64,000 bases of DNA, taken from assembly GCA_024742415.1 (NCBI GenBank), contig JANSYN010000006.1, positions 1-64,000 of the forward strand. Direction: 5' to 3'. Positions 53,036-61,010 of this stretch are shown here, piece by piece. The DNA is from Gammaproteobacteria bacterium (lineage in GTDB: Bacteria; Pseudomonadota; Gammaproteobacteria; Pseudomonadales; Halieaceae). Each line of letters begins with the position of its first letter. Position 1 is the stretch's first letter. A program made the translations under genes and the position numbers. The notes below the pieces were generated by a model. The model was not told the origin of the DNA. It saw only the letters and a program-made list of their open reading frames with translations, and ran no database searches.

Positions 53036-55173
53036 CAGGACTCCAGGGCCAGTTCTCTACGGTAAGGAGGCAGGGACTCCAGGATCGCCCTGCCATAGCG
53101 TTTGGTAATAATCCGTCGATCCATCAAGGTAACACGACCTGAATCCTGCTCAGTGCGCAGCAGCCGGCCACTCGCCTGCACCAGCCGCAGCGCAGCGTCC
53201 GGAACGCTGATTTCCATGAAGGCGTTTCTGCCTTGGGATTCAAACCACTCCGCCAGCGCCGCCTCCAGCGGGCTGTCGGGCACCGCAAAAGGAATTTTTG
53301 CGATCACCACATGGCGGCAATAGTCGCCAGGCAAATCAACGCCCTCCGCAAAACTGGCAAGGCCAAAAATAATACTGCCACGGCCCGCGTCGATTGCCTC
53401 CCGGTGCAGGCGCAAGATTTCCTGCTTGCTGTGGTCGCCCTGCATCAGCACAGACGACCGGAACATATCGTCGAGGCCGTTGTACACATCGAGCATCTGC
53501 CGACGCGATGAGAACAGCACGAGGCTGCCCTCCTGCGGACGGATAATCTCGGGCAACTGAGCAATCAACGCCGCAGTGTGGGCCTGCGCATCACCGGGCT
53601 CACAATCCATCGCGGGCACCACAAAACTGGCATTGTCATAATTGAACGGACTGGCCACAACCTTGTACGCGCCATCGCGCGGCGCACCGGAGTGCAGGAT
53701 AAAACGCTCAAAGGACCCCAGTGCAGTAATCGTCGCTGAAGTAACAACAACGCCGGCCGCACGTGACCACAGGCAATCCTGCAAGATATCTGCCGCCAAT
53801 ACCGGGCTGCAGCGCAGTTCAAATCCAAACTGCCCGTTACTGTTGAGCAGCGTGATCCAGCGCGCCTTGAGCGGCTGCTCTCCTTCACCGCTGCCTGCAT
53901 ACTCACGCCACAGCGCGAGCACGCCCTCAGCACGCCCTACCATGCCACCGATAGCGATGTGCCAGGTTTCCAGTGTCGGCTTGTCCATGCCGGCAAACTC
54001 TTCCTGCATGGCCTCTTCCAGCAAAGTCGTGAGGGTAGTGAAGCGACGGCACAGCGTATCAAACAAGGCGACCAGTGATGTGGCAATGGGTTGCAGTTGA
54101 GCTGGCACACGGCCGTGGGAAAAGCGCAGCTGCTGATCTTCCCGGCGATCATCCTGCTCGAGGTTTTCAAACAAGGCAGCAACACACTGTTCAGCAACCT
54201 GCAATGCGGCCTCGGCGTCGTCCAGTTCCGCCGGCAAACGTTCAAGTTGGCGACCGGCATCGGCGATACCGGCAAGCACCGGGGCCGCCTGGGCCAGGGA
54301 TTTTCTGGTGTCCTGCAACCAGCTGACGGTGGTGTGCAGGCGGCAGAAGCTGGAAAAATGCGACAGGGCCTTGTCAGACAGGTGATGGCCCTCGTCAAAG
54401 ATATAGATGCTGTCTTCCGGTGCAGACAGTATGGCGCCACCCCCCAGAGCCAGGTCTGACAATACAAGATCGTGGTTGGTGACAATGATGTCTGCATTTT
54501 GCAGTTCATCCCGCGCTCGATAAAAGCTGCACTGGCTGATATTCGGACAGCGGCGTCCAGAGCATTGACTGTGGTCGGTAGTCACGTTGTACCAGGCTTG
54601 CTCGGGAATACTCTGGCTCCAGTTGTCGCGATCACCGTCCCACTCGCCACGGCCCAAAGCGTTGATCATCTCCAGGTAAAGCGGGCCGGCAGGCTCCGCG
54701 TTCGTGCCAAAGCTGGCATCGTCCGGATACAGCGCCAGCAGGCTTTCGGCCTCCGGGCCCTCGGCGATCAGGCGGTCCAGTTTGGACAGGCACACATAGC
54801 GCCGGCGGCCCTTGGCCAGGGCATAGGTGAACTCCAGCCCGCTGCTGGTGCGAATATCCGGCAGATCCTTGTTGATGAACTGTTCCTGCAGCGCAATGGT
54901 CGCCGTGGCAACCACCAGTCGCTTGTCCAGCGCCTTGGCAATGGGAATGGCCGCCACGGCATAGGCGATGGTTTTCCCGGTGCCGGTGCCGGCCTCGATG
55001 ACGCAAACAGCGGGTTCTTGAGGCGGGGCGTCGCCAGGGGCGGGTATTCGCGCAAGGGTGTTGGCGATTTCCGCGATCATCTGGCGCTGGCCCCAGCGCG
55101 GCACCAGCGACTTGCTCTGGATAATCGCGTTGTAAGCCGCCCTGATCTCTTCTTTCTGCGCGTCTTTAAGCAA
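53035..55173 (-). CDS. dinG: ATP-dependent DNA helicase DinG
   Basis: DinG is an XPD-like 5'-3' superfamily 2 helicase that unwinds R-loops and G-quadruplexes. The 712-residue protein has Walker A AGTGTGKT (61-68), four Fe-S cysteines (C128, C204, C209, C215), DEGH box at 260-263 and a C-terminal motif VI region QASGRLLRTEQDSGRV. The length is typical. In E. coli dinG is SOS-induced; here its start lies inside the upstream acyltransferase gene (8-bp overlap), so no private LexA site is visible. Confidence 0.95.
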   Translation of the reverse strand: MLKDAQKEEIRAAYNAIIQSKSLVPRWGQRQMIAEIANTLARIPAPGDAPPQEPAVCVIEAGTGTGKTIAYAVAAIPIAKALDKRLVVATATIALQEQFINKDLPDIRTSSGLEFTYALAKGRRRYVCLSKLDRLIAEGPEAESLLALYPDDASFGTNAEPAGPLYLEMINALGRGEWDGDRDNWSQSIPEQAWYNVTTDHSQCSGRRCPNISQCSFYRARDELQNADIIVTNHDLVLSDLALGGGAILSAPEDSIYIFDEGHHLSDKALSHFSSFCRLHTTVSWLQDTRKSLAQAAPVLAGIADAGRQLERLPAELDDAEAALQVAEQCVAALFENLEQDDRREDQQLRFSHGRVPAQLQPIATSLVALFDTLCRRFTTLTTLLEEAMQEEFAGMDKPTLETWHIAIGGMVGRAEGVLALWREYAGSGEGEQPLKARWITLLNSNGQFGFELRCSPVLAADILQDCLWSRAAGVVVTSATITALGSFERFILHSGAPRDGAYKVVASPFNYDNASFVVPAMDCEPGDAQAHTAALIAQLPEIIRPQEGSLVLFSSRRQMLDVYNGLDDMFRSSVLMQGDHSKQEILRLHREAIDAGRGSIIFGLASFAEGVDLPGDYCRHVVIAKIPFAVPDSPLEAALAEWFESQGRNAFMEISVPDAALRLVQASGRLLRTEQDSGRVTLMDRRIITKRYGRAILESLPPYRRELALES

Positions 55174-56326
55174 GTGTTTGGGCCGATTGGATGGCGGCGA
55201 GTTTACTGATCAGCGCATTGGCGTACATCTTCAGTGCGAAGGGGCGATGAGGCTCGGGTAGCGCGGCAATGCGCGCAAGAAACTCATCCCTGCTACAGGC
55301 GCCGTCTGCCACCGTCAGGCCCGCTGGCAATTCTGCCGTACCGGACAGTTCTTCATAGGCAAAAAGGTTGGTCGGGTGCAGCCGGTAGGCGCTGATAATC
55401 TGCCGGTCAATTTCAGCGGCCACTTCATCGGCGCTCTCGAAGTCCTGTACCAGCGGCGATCCGAACGCCACGTGCACGCGGCCCTTGTTGCCCGAGATAC
55501 CCCTGGCGATAGAGGCGACATCCTCCTGCGCGCCTTTTTCGTAGGTGCCGGTTGCAGCGAGCTGACAGAGCTCGTTGGCCTTTAGGGCATCACAGGGATC
55601 CAGCTCATAAGCAATCGCAACGGGCACGATATGCAGCTCGCGCATGTGCTCGGCAAAGGTTTGCGTGCGCTTGTCGCGGCTCATTGACAGCATCTTGATG
55701 ATCACCGGCTCCGTACGATCGCGGCCGTCTTTTGCGCGCCCTTCACGTTGTGCAAGCCAAACATGGGAATGCTCTGCCGTGATCGAATGCCGGATGTAAT
55801 TCGACAGCTGTTTGGAGGCCGCCAGTAACTCACGCGGCCCGTTGACGGAGCGCTTGACAATAAAGCTCTTGTTCAGGCGCATCAGGTCTGACACCCAGGG
55901 CTTGGTAAGCAGATTGTCCCCGATTGCGATCCTGACGGTGCCGCGACCGCTCTGGTGCAGCGCGTAATTGGTGAAGGCCGGGTCCATGGCGATGTCGCGA
56001 TGATTACTGATAAACAGGTATGCCTGCTGCGGATCCAGGTGCTCCACGCCCGACACCGAGAAGCCGGCCGTGGAGCGCTCAATCATGCGATCCATGTAGC
56101 CTTTTATCACCTGCTGCATGCTGGCGATATCAGTGACATCGCGCACTTCCCGGCGCAACAGGGTGCGCACCACCGGACGACTGAGCGCTGCGGCAACCGA
56201 GCCCAGCTTGCCCAGCCGATAGGACGCAAGCGCATCCAGAAACTCGGTATTGTCCAGCAAAGCGGACAACACGGCTGCCACCTCTTCATCCCGGTAAGGT
56301 CGAATATCGGCAAACGGATCAGTCAA
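55166..56326 (-). CDS. PlsC/PlsB-like glycerolipid acyltransferase
   Basis: The protein of about 386 residues has the acyltransferase catalytic block FISNHRDIAMDPAF (NHxxxxD), a substrate motif near RSVNGPRELLAASKQL, and WLAQREGRAKDGRDRTEP. It probably acylates a glycerol-phosphate or related lipid on the inner membrane face. Start uncertain: TTG 56326 has AGGA at good spacing and gives LTDPFADIRPYRDEE; ATG 56383 adds a hydrophobic head but has no ribosome site. The frame is open to 56566. Its stop overlaps the dinG start. Confidence 0.85.
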   Translation of the reverse strand: MTDPFADIRPYRDEEVAAVLSALLDNTEFLDALASYRLGKLGSVAAALSRPVVRTLLRREVRDVTDIASMQQVIKGYMDRMIERSTAGFSVSGVEHLDPQQAYLFISNHRDIAMDPAFTNYALHQSGRGTVRIAIGDNLLTKPWVSDLMRLNKSFIVKRSVNGPRELLAASKQLSNYIRHSITAEHSHVWLAQREGRAKDGRDRTEPVIIKMLSMSRDKRTQTFAEHMRELHIVPVAIAYELDPCDALKANELCQLAATGTYEKGAQEDVASIARGISGNKGRVHVAFGSPLVQDFESADEVAAEIDRQIISAYRLHPTNLFAYEELSGTAELPAGLTVADGACSRDEFLARIAALPEPHRPFALKMYANALISKLAAIQSAQTLA

Positions 56327-56468
56327 GGGGGTGTCCTGGAATAGAAAGCGCCAAACGATACCCAAAATAGCGCAGCGAGTCATCCGCCGAAAGCGTTCAG
56401 CGCTGACTTGGGCAACGCTTTCTGCTAACCTTGCGCCGCACTTTTCGACCGGTATGACGGAGTACCTA

Positions 56469-56690
56469 ATGGACGCCACTTCAGCAACGCTTATCACCTT
56501 TGGCATCGCCGCCCTCGCAGGGAGCTGGATACTCCTGCTCATCGTGTCATGGAAGGAAGATCTCACGTGGGGGCTCTGTACCCTGTTCCTGCCGCCGCTG
56601 TCCTATCTCTATAGCCTGGGCCGGTTCGACAAAGCCGGCGAGGCTATCTGGCTGGCCGTTGGAGGCTGGATACTCATACTGCTTGCCTAG
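56469..56690 (+). CDS. Small membrane protein (73 aa), unknown
   Basis: This is an unrecognised 73-residue protein with two strong hydrophobic segments (LITFGIAALAGSWILLLIVS, and AIWLAVGGWILILLA at the C-terminus). The central stretch is WKEDLTWGLCTLFLPPLSYL. GGAG seven bases before the ATG at 56469 supports this start; a second ATG five codons upstream is less likely. It is divergent from the acyltransferase gene. The compact two-helix form is common in small inner-membrane proteins. Confidence 0.65.
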   Translation: MDATSATLITFGIAALAGSWILLLIVSWKEDLTWGLCTLFLPPLSYLYSLGRFDKAGEAIWLAVGGWILILLA

Positions 56691-56884
56691 ATAAAAAGCA
56701 AAATGTTACCAAACGAAGCATTAACTTTCTGTAATGCGGCCCGTGCCGGCCTGCCGCCAGCCTCCTCTTAATTTAATAAAATCAGTTAGTTATTGGTATC
56801 GCAGGCGTCGCAATGGCGTCCTGTTACTAATTTTCTCAATCCAGCAAGACAAAAAGTAACTGAACCGCAGCGCCCACCGGTGCG

Positions 56885-56890
56885 TATAAT
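56885..56890 (+). promoter_or_regulatory. Candidate -10 element TATAAT for the gene at 57032
   Basis: A perfect -10 hexamer would start RNA at about 56897 and give a leader of about 135 nt. The -35 is weak (GAACCG at 17 bp). Starting there, the RNA would open almost immediately with the hairpin at 56900-56929. Confidence 0.5.
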
Positions 56891-56899
56891 CCTTCGCGA

Positions 56900-56929
56900 C
56901 CTGCCTGGGCAACACCTTTGCCCTGCAGG
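56900..56929 (+). other. 5'-terminal hairpin in the leader of the small secreted protein gene
   Basis: CCTGC (56900-56904) pairs with GCAGG (56925-56929) and GGGCAA (56907-56912) with TTGCCC (56918-56923), separated by a CT/CT internal loop. Placed at the very 5' end of the predicted transcript, it could protect the mRNA or be a regulatory element. Confidence 0.45.
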
Positions 56930-57031
56930 CCCCCTGACGACTTAGCCTCTGCCACGGCACAATGACGGCAACGAACAAGTGCTCAGGGATTAACGGCCAA
57001 GCCATAGCGAAGACCTTCATAGGGGAACCCA

Positions 57032-57298
57032 ATGAACACATTGAAATCTGCAGCAGTTGCTGCTTTGGTAACTTTTTCAGCCGGCAGTTTTGCTGCCAAG
57101 CCCACCAGCATCGTTTTCAGCGCCAACGGCGAGAAAGAAGACGGTACCGCCTACTCTACCTACATGGTCAAATGTTCAAACGGCCAGAAAGAAGAACTGA
57201 CCGCCTGGGACAACCGCCGCAAATGGTGTGTGGGGAATGCTGAAAGCCAGGACTGCCAGAAGAAACAAATCAAGGCCGCCAAAGCCGCCTGCAAGTAA
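57032..57298 (+). CDS. Small secreted cysteine-containing protein (88 aa), unknown
   Basis: I do not recognise the family. The 88-residue precursor has a clear signal peptide (MNTLKSAAVAALVTFSAGSF then AAK), leaving a mature protein of about 67 residues. This carries four cysteines (in MVKCSNG, KWCVGN, SQDCQKK and AACK), presumably as two disulfides, and a Lys/Ala-rich C-terminus. AGGGG before the ATG is a good ribosome site. It stands alone, with a strong -10, so it may be an abundant periplasmic protein. Confidence 0.75.
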   Translation: MNTLKSAAVAALVTFSAGSFAAKPTSIVFSANGEKEDGTAYSTYMVKCSNGQKEELTAWDNRRKWCVGNAESQDCQKKQIKAAKAACK

Positions 57299-57309
57299 CG
57301 CTCTGGCAT

Positions 57310-57330
57310 CGGGCCTGCACGCCAGGCCCG
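57310..57330 (+). other. Perfect 8-bp hairpin after the small secreted protein gene
   Basis: CGGGCCTG (57310-57317) and CAGGCCCG (57323-57330) pair perfectly with loop CACGC, 11 bases after the stop at 57298. No T-run follows. It may act as a mRNA 3' stabiliser or terminator of the GC-rich, T-poor kind seen after nrdB and argF in this window. Confidence 0.5.
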
Positions 57331-57427
57331 GTCACTACGGCCGCGGGTAGACCGTGGGCACGCGTCCTGTCACCCGGCACTGCCCTTCAACAGTACGCGT
57401 ATGTTTCAAGGTTCAGGCCGCGGTCCG

Positions 57428-58432
57428 TCACGCCTGCGCCTGGCGCAGGTAGCGACCTCTCAATTCTGCCACTTCCGGTGCGCCCACACCCAGCGCCTCG
57501 GCCAGGTACACGTCAATACTGGCGTACTGTTCGTCGATCGCCATGAACGCTCGCGCCAGATAATCTTCATGGACCTCCAGCATGGGCAACACGGCCTCAG
57601 CAGCCATGTGCTCCATCTGGTACTTTGCCTTCAGGCGATCGATTTGCTCTTGCGGGTCAAAAAACCGTGAGGTCAGCATGTAATCGCTCATCACGACCTC
57701 CCTGGGCACACCCAGGGCCAGCAGCACCAGCGCAACCGCAAAACCCGTGCGATCCTTGCCTGCGGCACAGTGCACTAGGAAACGGGCGTCGCTCTGTTCG
57801 AGAATTTCTTTAAACATCCGCGCGTACGTGGGGGCCTGCGCCTGGGCAAAATCACGGTTGATTTCCAACATGAAATCGAACATCGCCTGGCGGTCGCCGA
57901 CCATGCCCTCTGCCTCTTCAAAAAAGCGCGAATTGCTCCCTGGAATAATGGGCAGGCTCACGATTCGCGGCGGCTTCTCGGCCGGCAGTAGTGACGGTTC
58001 TGTCTGCTGCTCTTCTTCGCGGCGAAAGTCACAGATGATATCCAGGCCCAGCGACGCAACCAGCGCGACATCCTGTTCGCTCAACGAGGCAAGCTGGCCG
58101 GAGCGATAAAGGTAGCCCCATTGGACAGTCTTGCCATCGACCGTGCGGTAGCCGCCAAAATCGCGGAAGTTCGGCGTGCCCTGCAACGGCAAACGTCGCT
58201 CCTGCGCCAGCACTTGCGTGCCGTACTGGTCGCGCACCACAAAGGCATGACGCCTGTGGCCTGGCAAGCCGGACAGTTTGGCAGCGCCCAGGTGTGGTAA
58301 ATAGTTGGCGCTGAATGTTTCACCATGGGCATGCTCGACGCGCACTTCCACGTCGGGCTCGGTAGTGCGCCATTCGACATGGTACTGGCCATCGGCTTCC
58401 TGCCATACGTGGACTGCATCGGGGATCAACAT
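57428..58432 (-). CDS. Tyrosine-protein phosphatase (Y_phosphatase3 family)
   Basis: The 334-residue cytoplasmic protein carries the active-site loop HCAAGKDRTG (CX5R). It has an N-terminal beta-sandwich-like region (about 1-90) and the family signature TPNFRDFGGYRTVDGKTVQW before the general-acid region. Such enzymes hydrolyse phosphotyrosine, and some act on phosphoinositides. ATG 58432 with GAGGT upstream is preferred over a GTG ten codons earlier. It follows the TetR gene by 47 bp on the same strand, suggesting a shared transcript. Confidence 0.88.
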   Translation of the reverse strand: MLIPDAVHVWQEADGQYHVEWRTTEPDVEVRVEHAHGETFSANYLPHLGAAKLSGLPGHRRHAFVVRDQYGTQVLAQERRLPLQGTPNFRDFGGYRTVDGKTVQWGYLYRSGQLASLSEQDVALVASLGLDIICDFRREEEQQTEPSLLPAEKPPRIVSLPIIPGSNSRFFEEAEGMVGDRQAMFDFMLEINRDFAQAQAPTYARMFKEILEQSDARFLVHCAAGKDRTGFAVALVLLALGVPREVVMSDYMLTSRFFDPQEQIDRLKAKYQMEHMAAEAVLPMLEVHEDYLARAFMAIDEQYASIDVYLAEALGVGAPEVAELRGRYLRQAQA

Positions 58433-58479
58433 CGTAGAACTACCTCGGAACCACCTGGGCACGATAGTCGCGCGACGCG

Positions 58480-59106
58480 CTAACTGCCCTTATATTCGAA
58501 GACTGCCTTGAGCAGGGTTTTTATCAGCGCCAGCTGTTTTTCCAGCGCTTCCTCGCTGAAAGGGTCCTGGCCGAGCAGATCCCGGTACATGGGCGCCATC
58601 GTGACATAGGACATCACCAGATTGTTAAAGGCCATCACCGCCCAGGGCTGCAGGCCGGTATTCTCAAACAGCGAAATACTCTGCCCCTCGATTTCTGCCC
58701 TCGGTTCGAACATCGGACGAAACAGGCGATCGATCAGGGCATTCGTATGCGGACCGCCCGAGAGTGCCGCATGTTGCAGCAGGCGAGCGAGGTTGGGATT
58801 GGCGTGGTGCTGCCGCACTATGGTCTCCAGCCAGAAGATAATGCGCTCATTCGTGACCTGACCACCCTCCAACTCCGACAGTGGCGCAGAAAAATCCGCC
58901 AGCAGCCGCTCCAGCACCGCCTCGTACAGCGCTTCCTTGTTCTTGAAATGGTTATAGAGGCTGGGCGAGCGAATACCCACGCGGTCCGCCACTTCACCCA
59001 GTGAGGTTGCGCTATAGCCTTTCTCTGCGAACAAGTCCTCAGCCGCGTCAAGAATACGCTCAGCGGTACTGGGTGCCTGTTCTGCGGAAACGGCCTGACT
59101 ATCCAT
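58480..59106 (-). CDS. TetR/AcrR-family transcriptional regulator
   Basis: The 208-residue protein has an N-terminal HTH (about 14-62: AERILDAAEDLFAEKGYSAT, LGEVADRVGIRSPSLYNHFK) and a C-terminal ligand/dimer domain of unknown specificity. It is divergent from rpsT. A 16-bp palindrome in the intergenic region is a candidate for its own operator. The neighbouring phosphatase gene could be its target. Confidence 0.92.
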   Translation of the reverse strand: MDSQAVSAEQAPSTAERILDAAEDLFAEKGYSATSLGEVADRVGIRSPSLYNHFKNKEALYEAVLERLLADFSAPLSELEGGQVTNERIIFWLETIVRQHHANPNLARLLQHAALSGGPHTNALIDRLFRPMFEPRAEIEGQSISLFENTGLQPWAVMAFNNLVMSYVTMAPMYRDLLGQDPFSEEALEKQLALIKTLLKAVFEYKGS

Positions 59107-59190
59107 GAATAAAGGTTGCCATTAAACGGGGTGACTGGCTCACCGTTGCAAGCAGCGCCTGGCGCCACTGGCGGTGAACCGTTGGAAACA

Positions 59191-59206
59191 ACTAATAGCC
59201 ATTAGT
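59191..59206. promoter_or_regulatory. Palindrome ACTAAT-N4-ATTAGT, candidate TetR operator
   Basis: ACTAATAGCCATTAGT is a perfect 6+6 inverted repeat with a 4-bp centre, the size and symmetry usual for TetR-family operators. It lies 85 bp from the TetR start, and it falls in the spacer of a weak plus-strand promoter (TTGGAA 59182-59187, TATACA 59206-59211). Confidence 0.5.
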
Positions 59207-59245
59207 ATACATCAGTGCCACGAAGGCCGACCAGCCAGCCGCTGG

Positions 59246-59274
59246 TTGACAACACGGGGGTCCTTGTGAATAAT
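59246..59274 (+). promoter_or_regulatory. Sigma70 promoter of rpsT
   Basis: TTGACA (59246-59251, perfect) and AATAAT (59269-59274, 5/6) are spaced by exactly 17 bp. Transcription should start near 59281, giving a 33-nt leader. This is the best sigma70-like promoter seen in the window, as expected for a ribosomal protein gene. Confidence 0.75.
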
Positions 59275-59313
59275 CGCCCATCCAAATTTTCACCCCCTAT
59301 TGAGGTATTTACT

Positions 59314-59580
59314 GTGGCGAACTCCCCACAAGCAAAGAAACGCGCCAGGCAAACAGTTAAGCGCCGCGAGCACAATGCCAGCCAACGTTCGCTGGTGCGC
59401 ACCGTCATCAAGAAAATTCACGCAGCCCTCGAGGGCGGCGATGCCGAAGCGGCAAAAACAGCCTACGCCAATGCCGTACCGGTCATCGACCGCATGGCCG
59501 ACAAGGGCATCATCCACAAGAACAAGGCTGCGCGACATAAAAGCCGCCTGAATGCCCAGGTCAAGGCGCTTTCTGCCTGA
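59314..59580 (+). CDS. rpsT: 30S ribosomal protein S20
   Basis: S20 binds 16S rRNA early in 30S assembly. The 88-residue protein is all helical and very basic ([40 protein letters not shown]). The start codon is GTG at 59314, with GAGG eight bases upstream; the open frame to 59215 precedes the promoter and is not used. In E. coli rpsT uses UUG and is autoregulated, so a weak start codon fits. A terminator follows at once. Confidence 0.97.
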   Translation: MANSPQAKKRARQTVKRREHNASQRSLVRTVIKKIHAALEGGDAEAAKTAYANAVPVIDRMADKGIIHKNKAARHKSRLNAQVKALSA

Positions 59581-59604
59581 ACCTGAAAGCGTCAGACACA
59601 ACCC

Positions 59605-59635
59605 AAAAAGGCCGACTAAACAGTCGGCCTTTTTT
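59605..59635 (+). terminator. Rho-independent terminator of rpsT
   Basis: GGCCGACT (59610-59617), loop AAAC, and AGTCGGCC (59622-59629) form a perfect 8-bp stem followed by six T. Five A residues before the stem make it bidirectional, so it could also end the convergent diiron gene. Confidence 0.9.
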
Positions 59636-59705
59636 GTGGGTGGCATAATCACTGCCTGGATGCGCTCTCTGCCAGGGCGGCACTACTGCATCCGGGTCGG
59701 CACTC

Positions 59706-60893
59706 TCAGCAGCAGCCGGCGGCCTTGGCCTCGTGCTCCTGGTGCTTCTTGGCAAACTCTTCCAACATGTTCTGCTCATAGGACTGCGCTTCCTGGGTGT
59801 CCAGAGGGCGCTCCATTGCCGACCAGTCAATATCGCCATCGGTCGCCATATTCTCGAACTCCAGAATACCCAGCTGCTCAAATTTGGGGCGCACTGTGTC
59901 TGTCAGCAAACCAATGCGGTTGAGGTTGGGTATCACGCGCTGGAACAGGAGGTTGCGGAATGTCGACATCACGAAGCCTTCCAGCACCTTCTGCCGTGCT
60001 TCTTCCACGTCCCAGCCAAAGTGGCGGAACACGTCGGTGGCTACCAGGCGCTCGCGACTAATCGCACAGGCCTCATACGCAAACTGCGCGCGCTCTTCGC
60101 GCTCTTCGTCAGTCAGCGTTTTCACGAACTCTTCAAGATAGTTCACACCAAACGTCACATGGCGCGCCTCGTCACGGGTAACGAGGTAGACCACGTCCTT
60201 CAAAACGGGATCAGGTGTAGTCTCTCGCGTAGTGGCAAACGCCGACAGTGCCAGGCCCTCGATCACGATCTGCATACCAATAAATTTCATGTCCCAGCGC
60301 GGGTCAGTCAGGATTTTGTCAATGATGCTCTTCAGGTGCGTATTGATGGGATACATCATGCCAATGCGCTGTTGCAGGTACTTGTTGAACACTTCGACAT
60401 GGCGCGCTTCATCGAATGTCTGGGAGCCGGCATACAGCTTGGCGCTCAGGGTCGGTGCGCAGGAACACAGCTGGGAGGCCACCAACAGCGCGCCCTGCTC
60501 GCCGTGCAGAAATTGCGACAGACTCCAGGCATTCATATGCAGCCAGAACTCATCCTTGGTTTTTTCGTCCATGGCCAGGTACGGCTCATAATCGTGCAGG
60601 TTCATCATTTCAGGCGCGCGCGTTTCCTCGGGCCAGGGGCGATCCCAGTCGATGTCCACTTCCGGATCCCAGTTCAGCTGCTTACCCAGGTCATAAAGCT
60701 TCTTGATGCGGTCATCCTGGATGGTGTAGTCCCAATTGTAGGAGCCGGTCAGCGGTGTCTGAAAAATTTCCGCGATGTGGTCCACGTGCTCACTGGTGAG
60801 CAGGTCGTCCAGGTCCGGACCTGTTTTAGGGTAGTCCGCGCCCGCAAAATTCTGGATCTTGCGAGGGGTGTCTTCTTTCCATTCGATCTTCAT
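59706..60893 (-). CDS. Ferritin-like diiron protein, AurF-type oxygenase candidate
   Basis: The 395-residue protein has a complete diiron ligand set: E132 (HGEQGALL), E162/H165 (DEARHV), E212 (VIEGLAL) and E242/H245 (DEARHV). It is like ribonucleotide reductase R2 and AurF/CmlI-type N-oxygenases, but no radical Tyr context is evident. It ends in a CC pair (AAGCC). The reaction is unknown. ATG 60893 has GGAG eight bases upstream. The gene is divergent from an AraC regulator with 117 bp between starts, so it may be a target. Confidence 0.8.
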   Translation of the reverse strand: MKIEWKEDTPRKIQNFAGADYPKTGPDLDDLLTSEHVDHIAEIFQTPLTGSYNWDYTIQDDRIKKLYDLGKQLNWDPEVDIDWDRPWPEETRAPEMMNLHDYEPYLAMDEKTKDEFWLHMNAWSLSQFLHGEQGALLVASQLCSCAPTLSAKLYAGSQTFDEARHVEVFNKYLQQRIGMMYPINTHLKSIIDKILTDPRWDMKFIGMQIVIEGLALSAFATTRETTPDPVLKDVVYLVTRDEARHVTFGVNYLEEFVKTLTDEEREERAQFAYEACAISRERLVATDVFRHFGWDVEEARQKVLEGFVMSTFRNLLFQRVIPNLNRIGLLTDTVRPKFEQLGILEFENMATDGDIDWSAMERPLDTQEAQSYEQNMLEEFAKKHQEHEAKAAGCC

Positions 60894-60980
60894 GATGGCA
60901 ACTCCGGTTAGCTGACGGGTTTGGTAACGATTGGCGACTATGCGACCTGACTGCAACAGCAACAAGGTAAAGTCTTGTCA

Positions 60981-61000
60981 ATTTGTAGTCATTTGTGGCC
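60981..61000 (+). repeat. Direct repeat ATTTGTRG, 10-bp period, in the diiron/AraC intergenic region
   Basis: ATTTGTAGTC (60981-60990) is followed directly by ATTTGTGGCC (60991-61000). Direct half-sites one helical turn apart are a usual binding pattern for AraC-family proteins, and this pair lies between the AraC gene and its divergent neighbour, next to its own start. Confidence 0.35.
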
Positions 61001-61010
61001 AAATAGGACG

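Larger units (their letters stand above)
56691..57031 (+). other. Intergenic region with promoter and 5' hairpin of a small secreted protein gene
   Basis: This 341-bp stretch has an AT-rich left half (56691-56860) without recognisable features. The right half carries a perfect TATAAT (56885-56890) and a stem-loop at 56900-56929. No ORF here is credible: the minus-strand frame 56790-57041 lacks family features and runs antisense to the leader. Confidence 0.6.

Noticed and set aside
59733-60911. 392-codon plus-strand frame
   Set aside because: It is antisense to the diiron protein gene, which has the complete EXXH ligand set.
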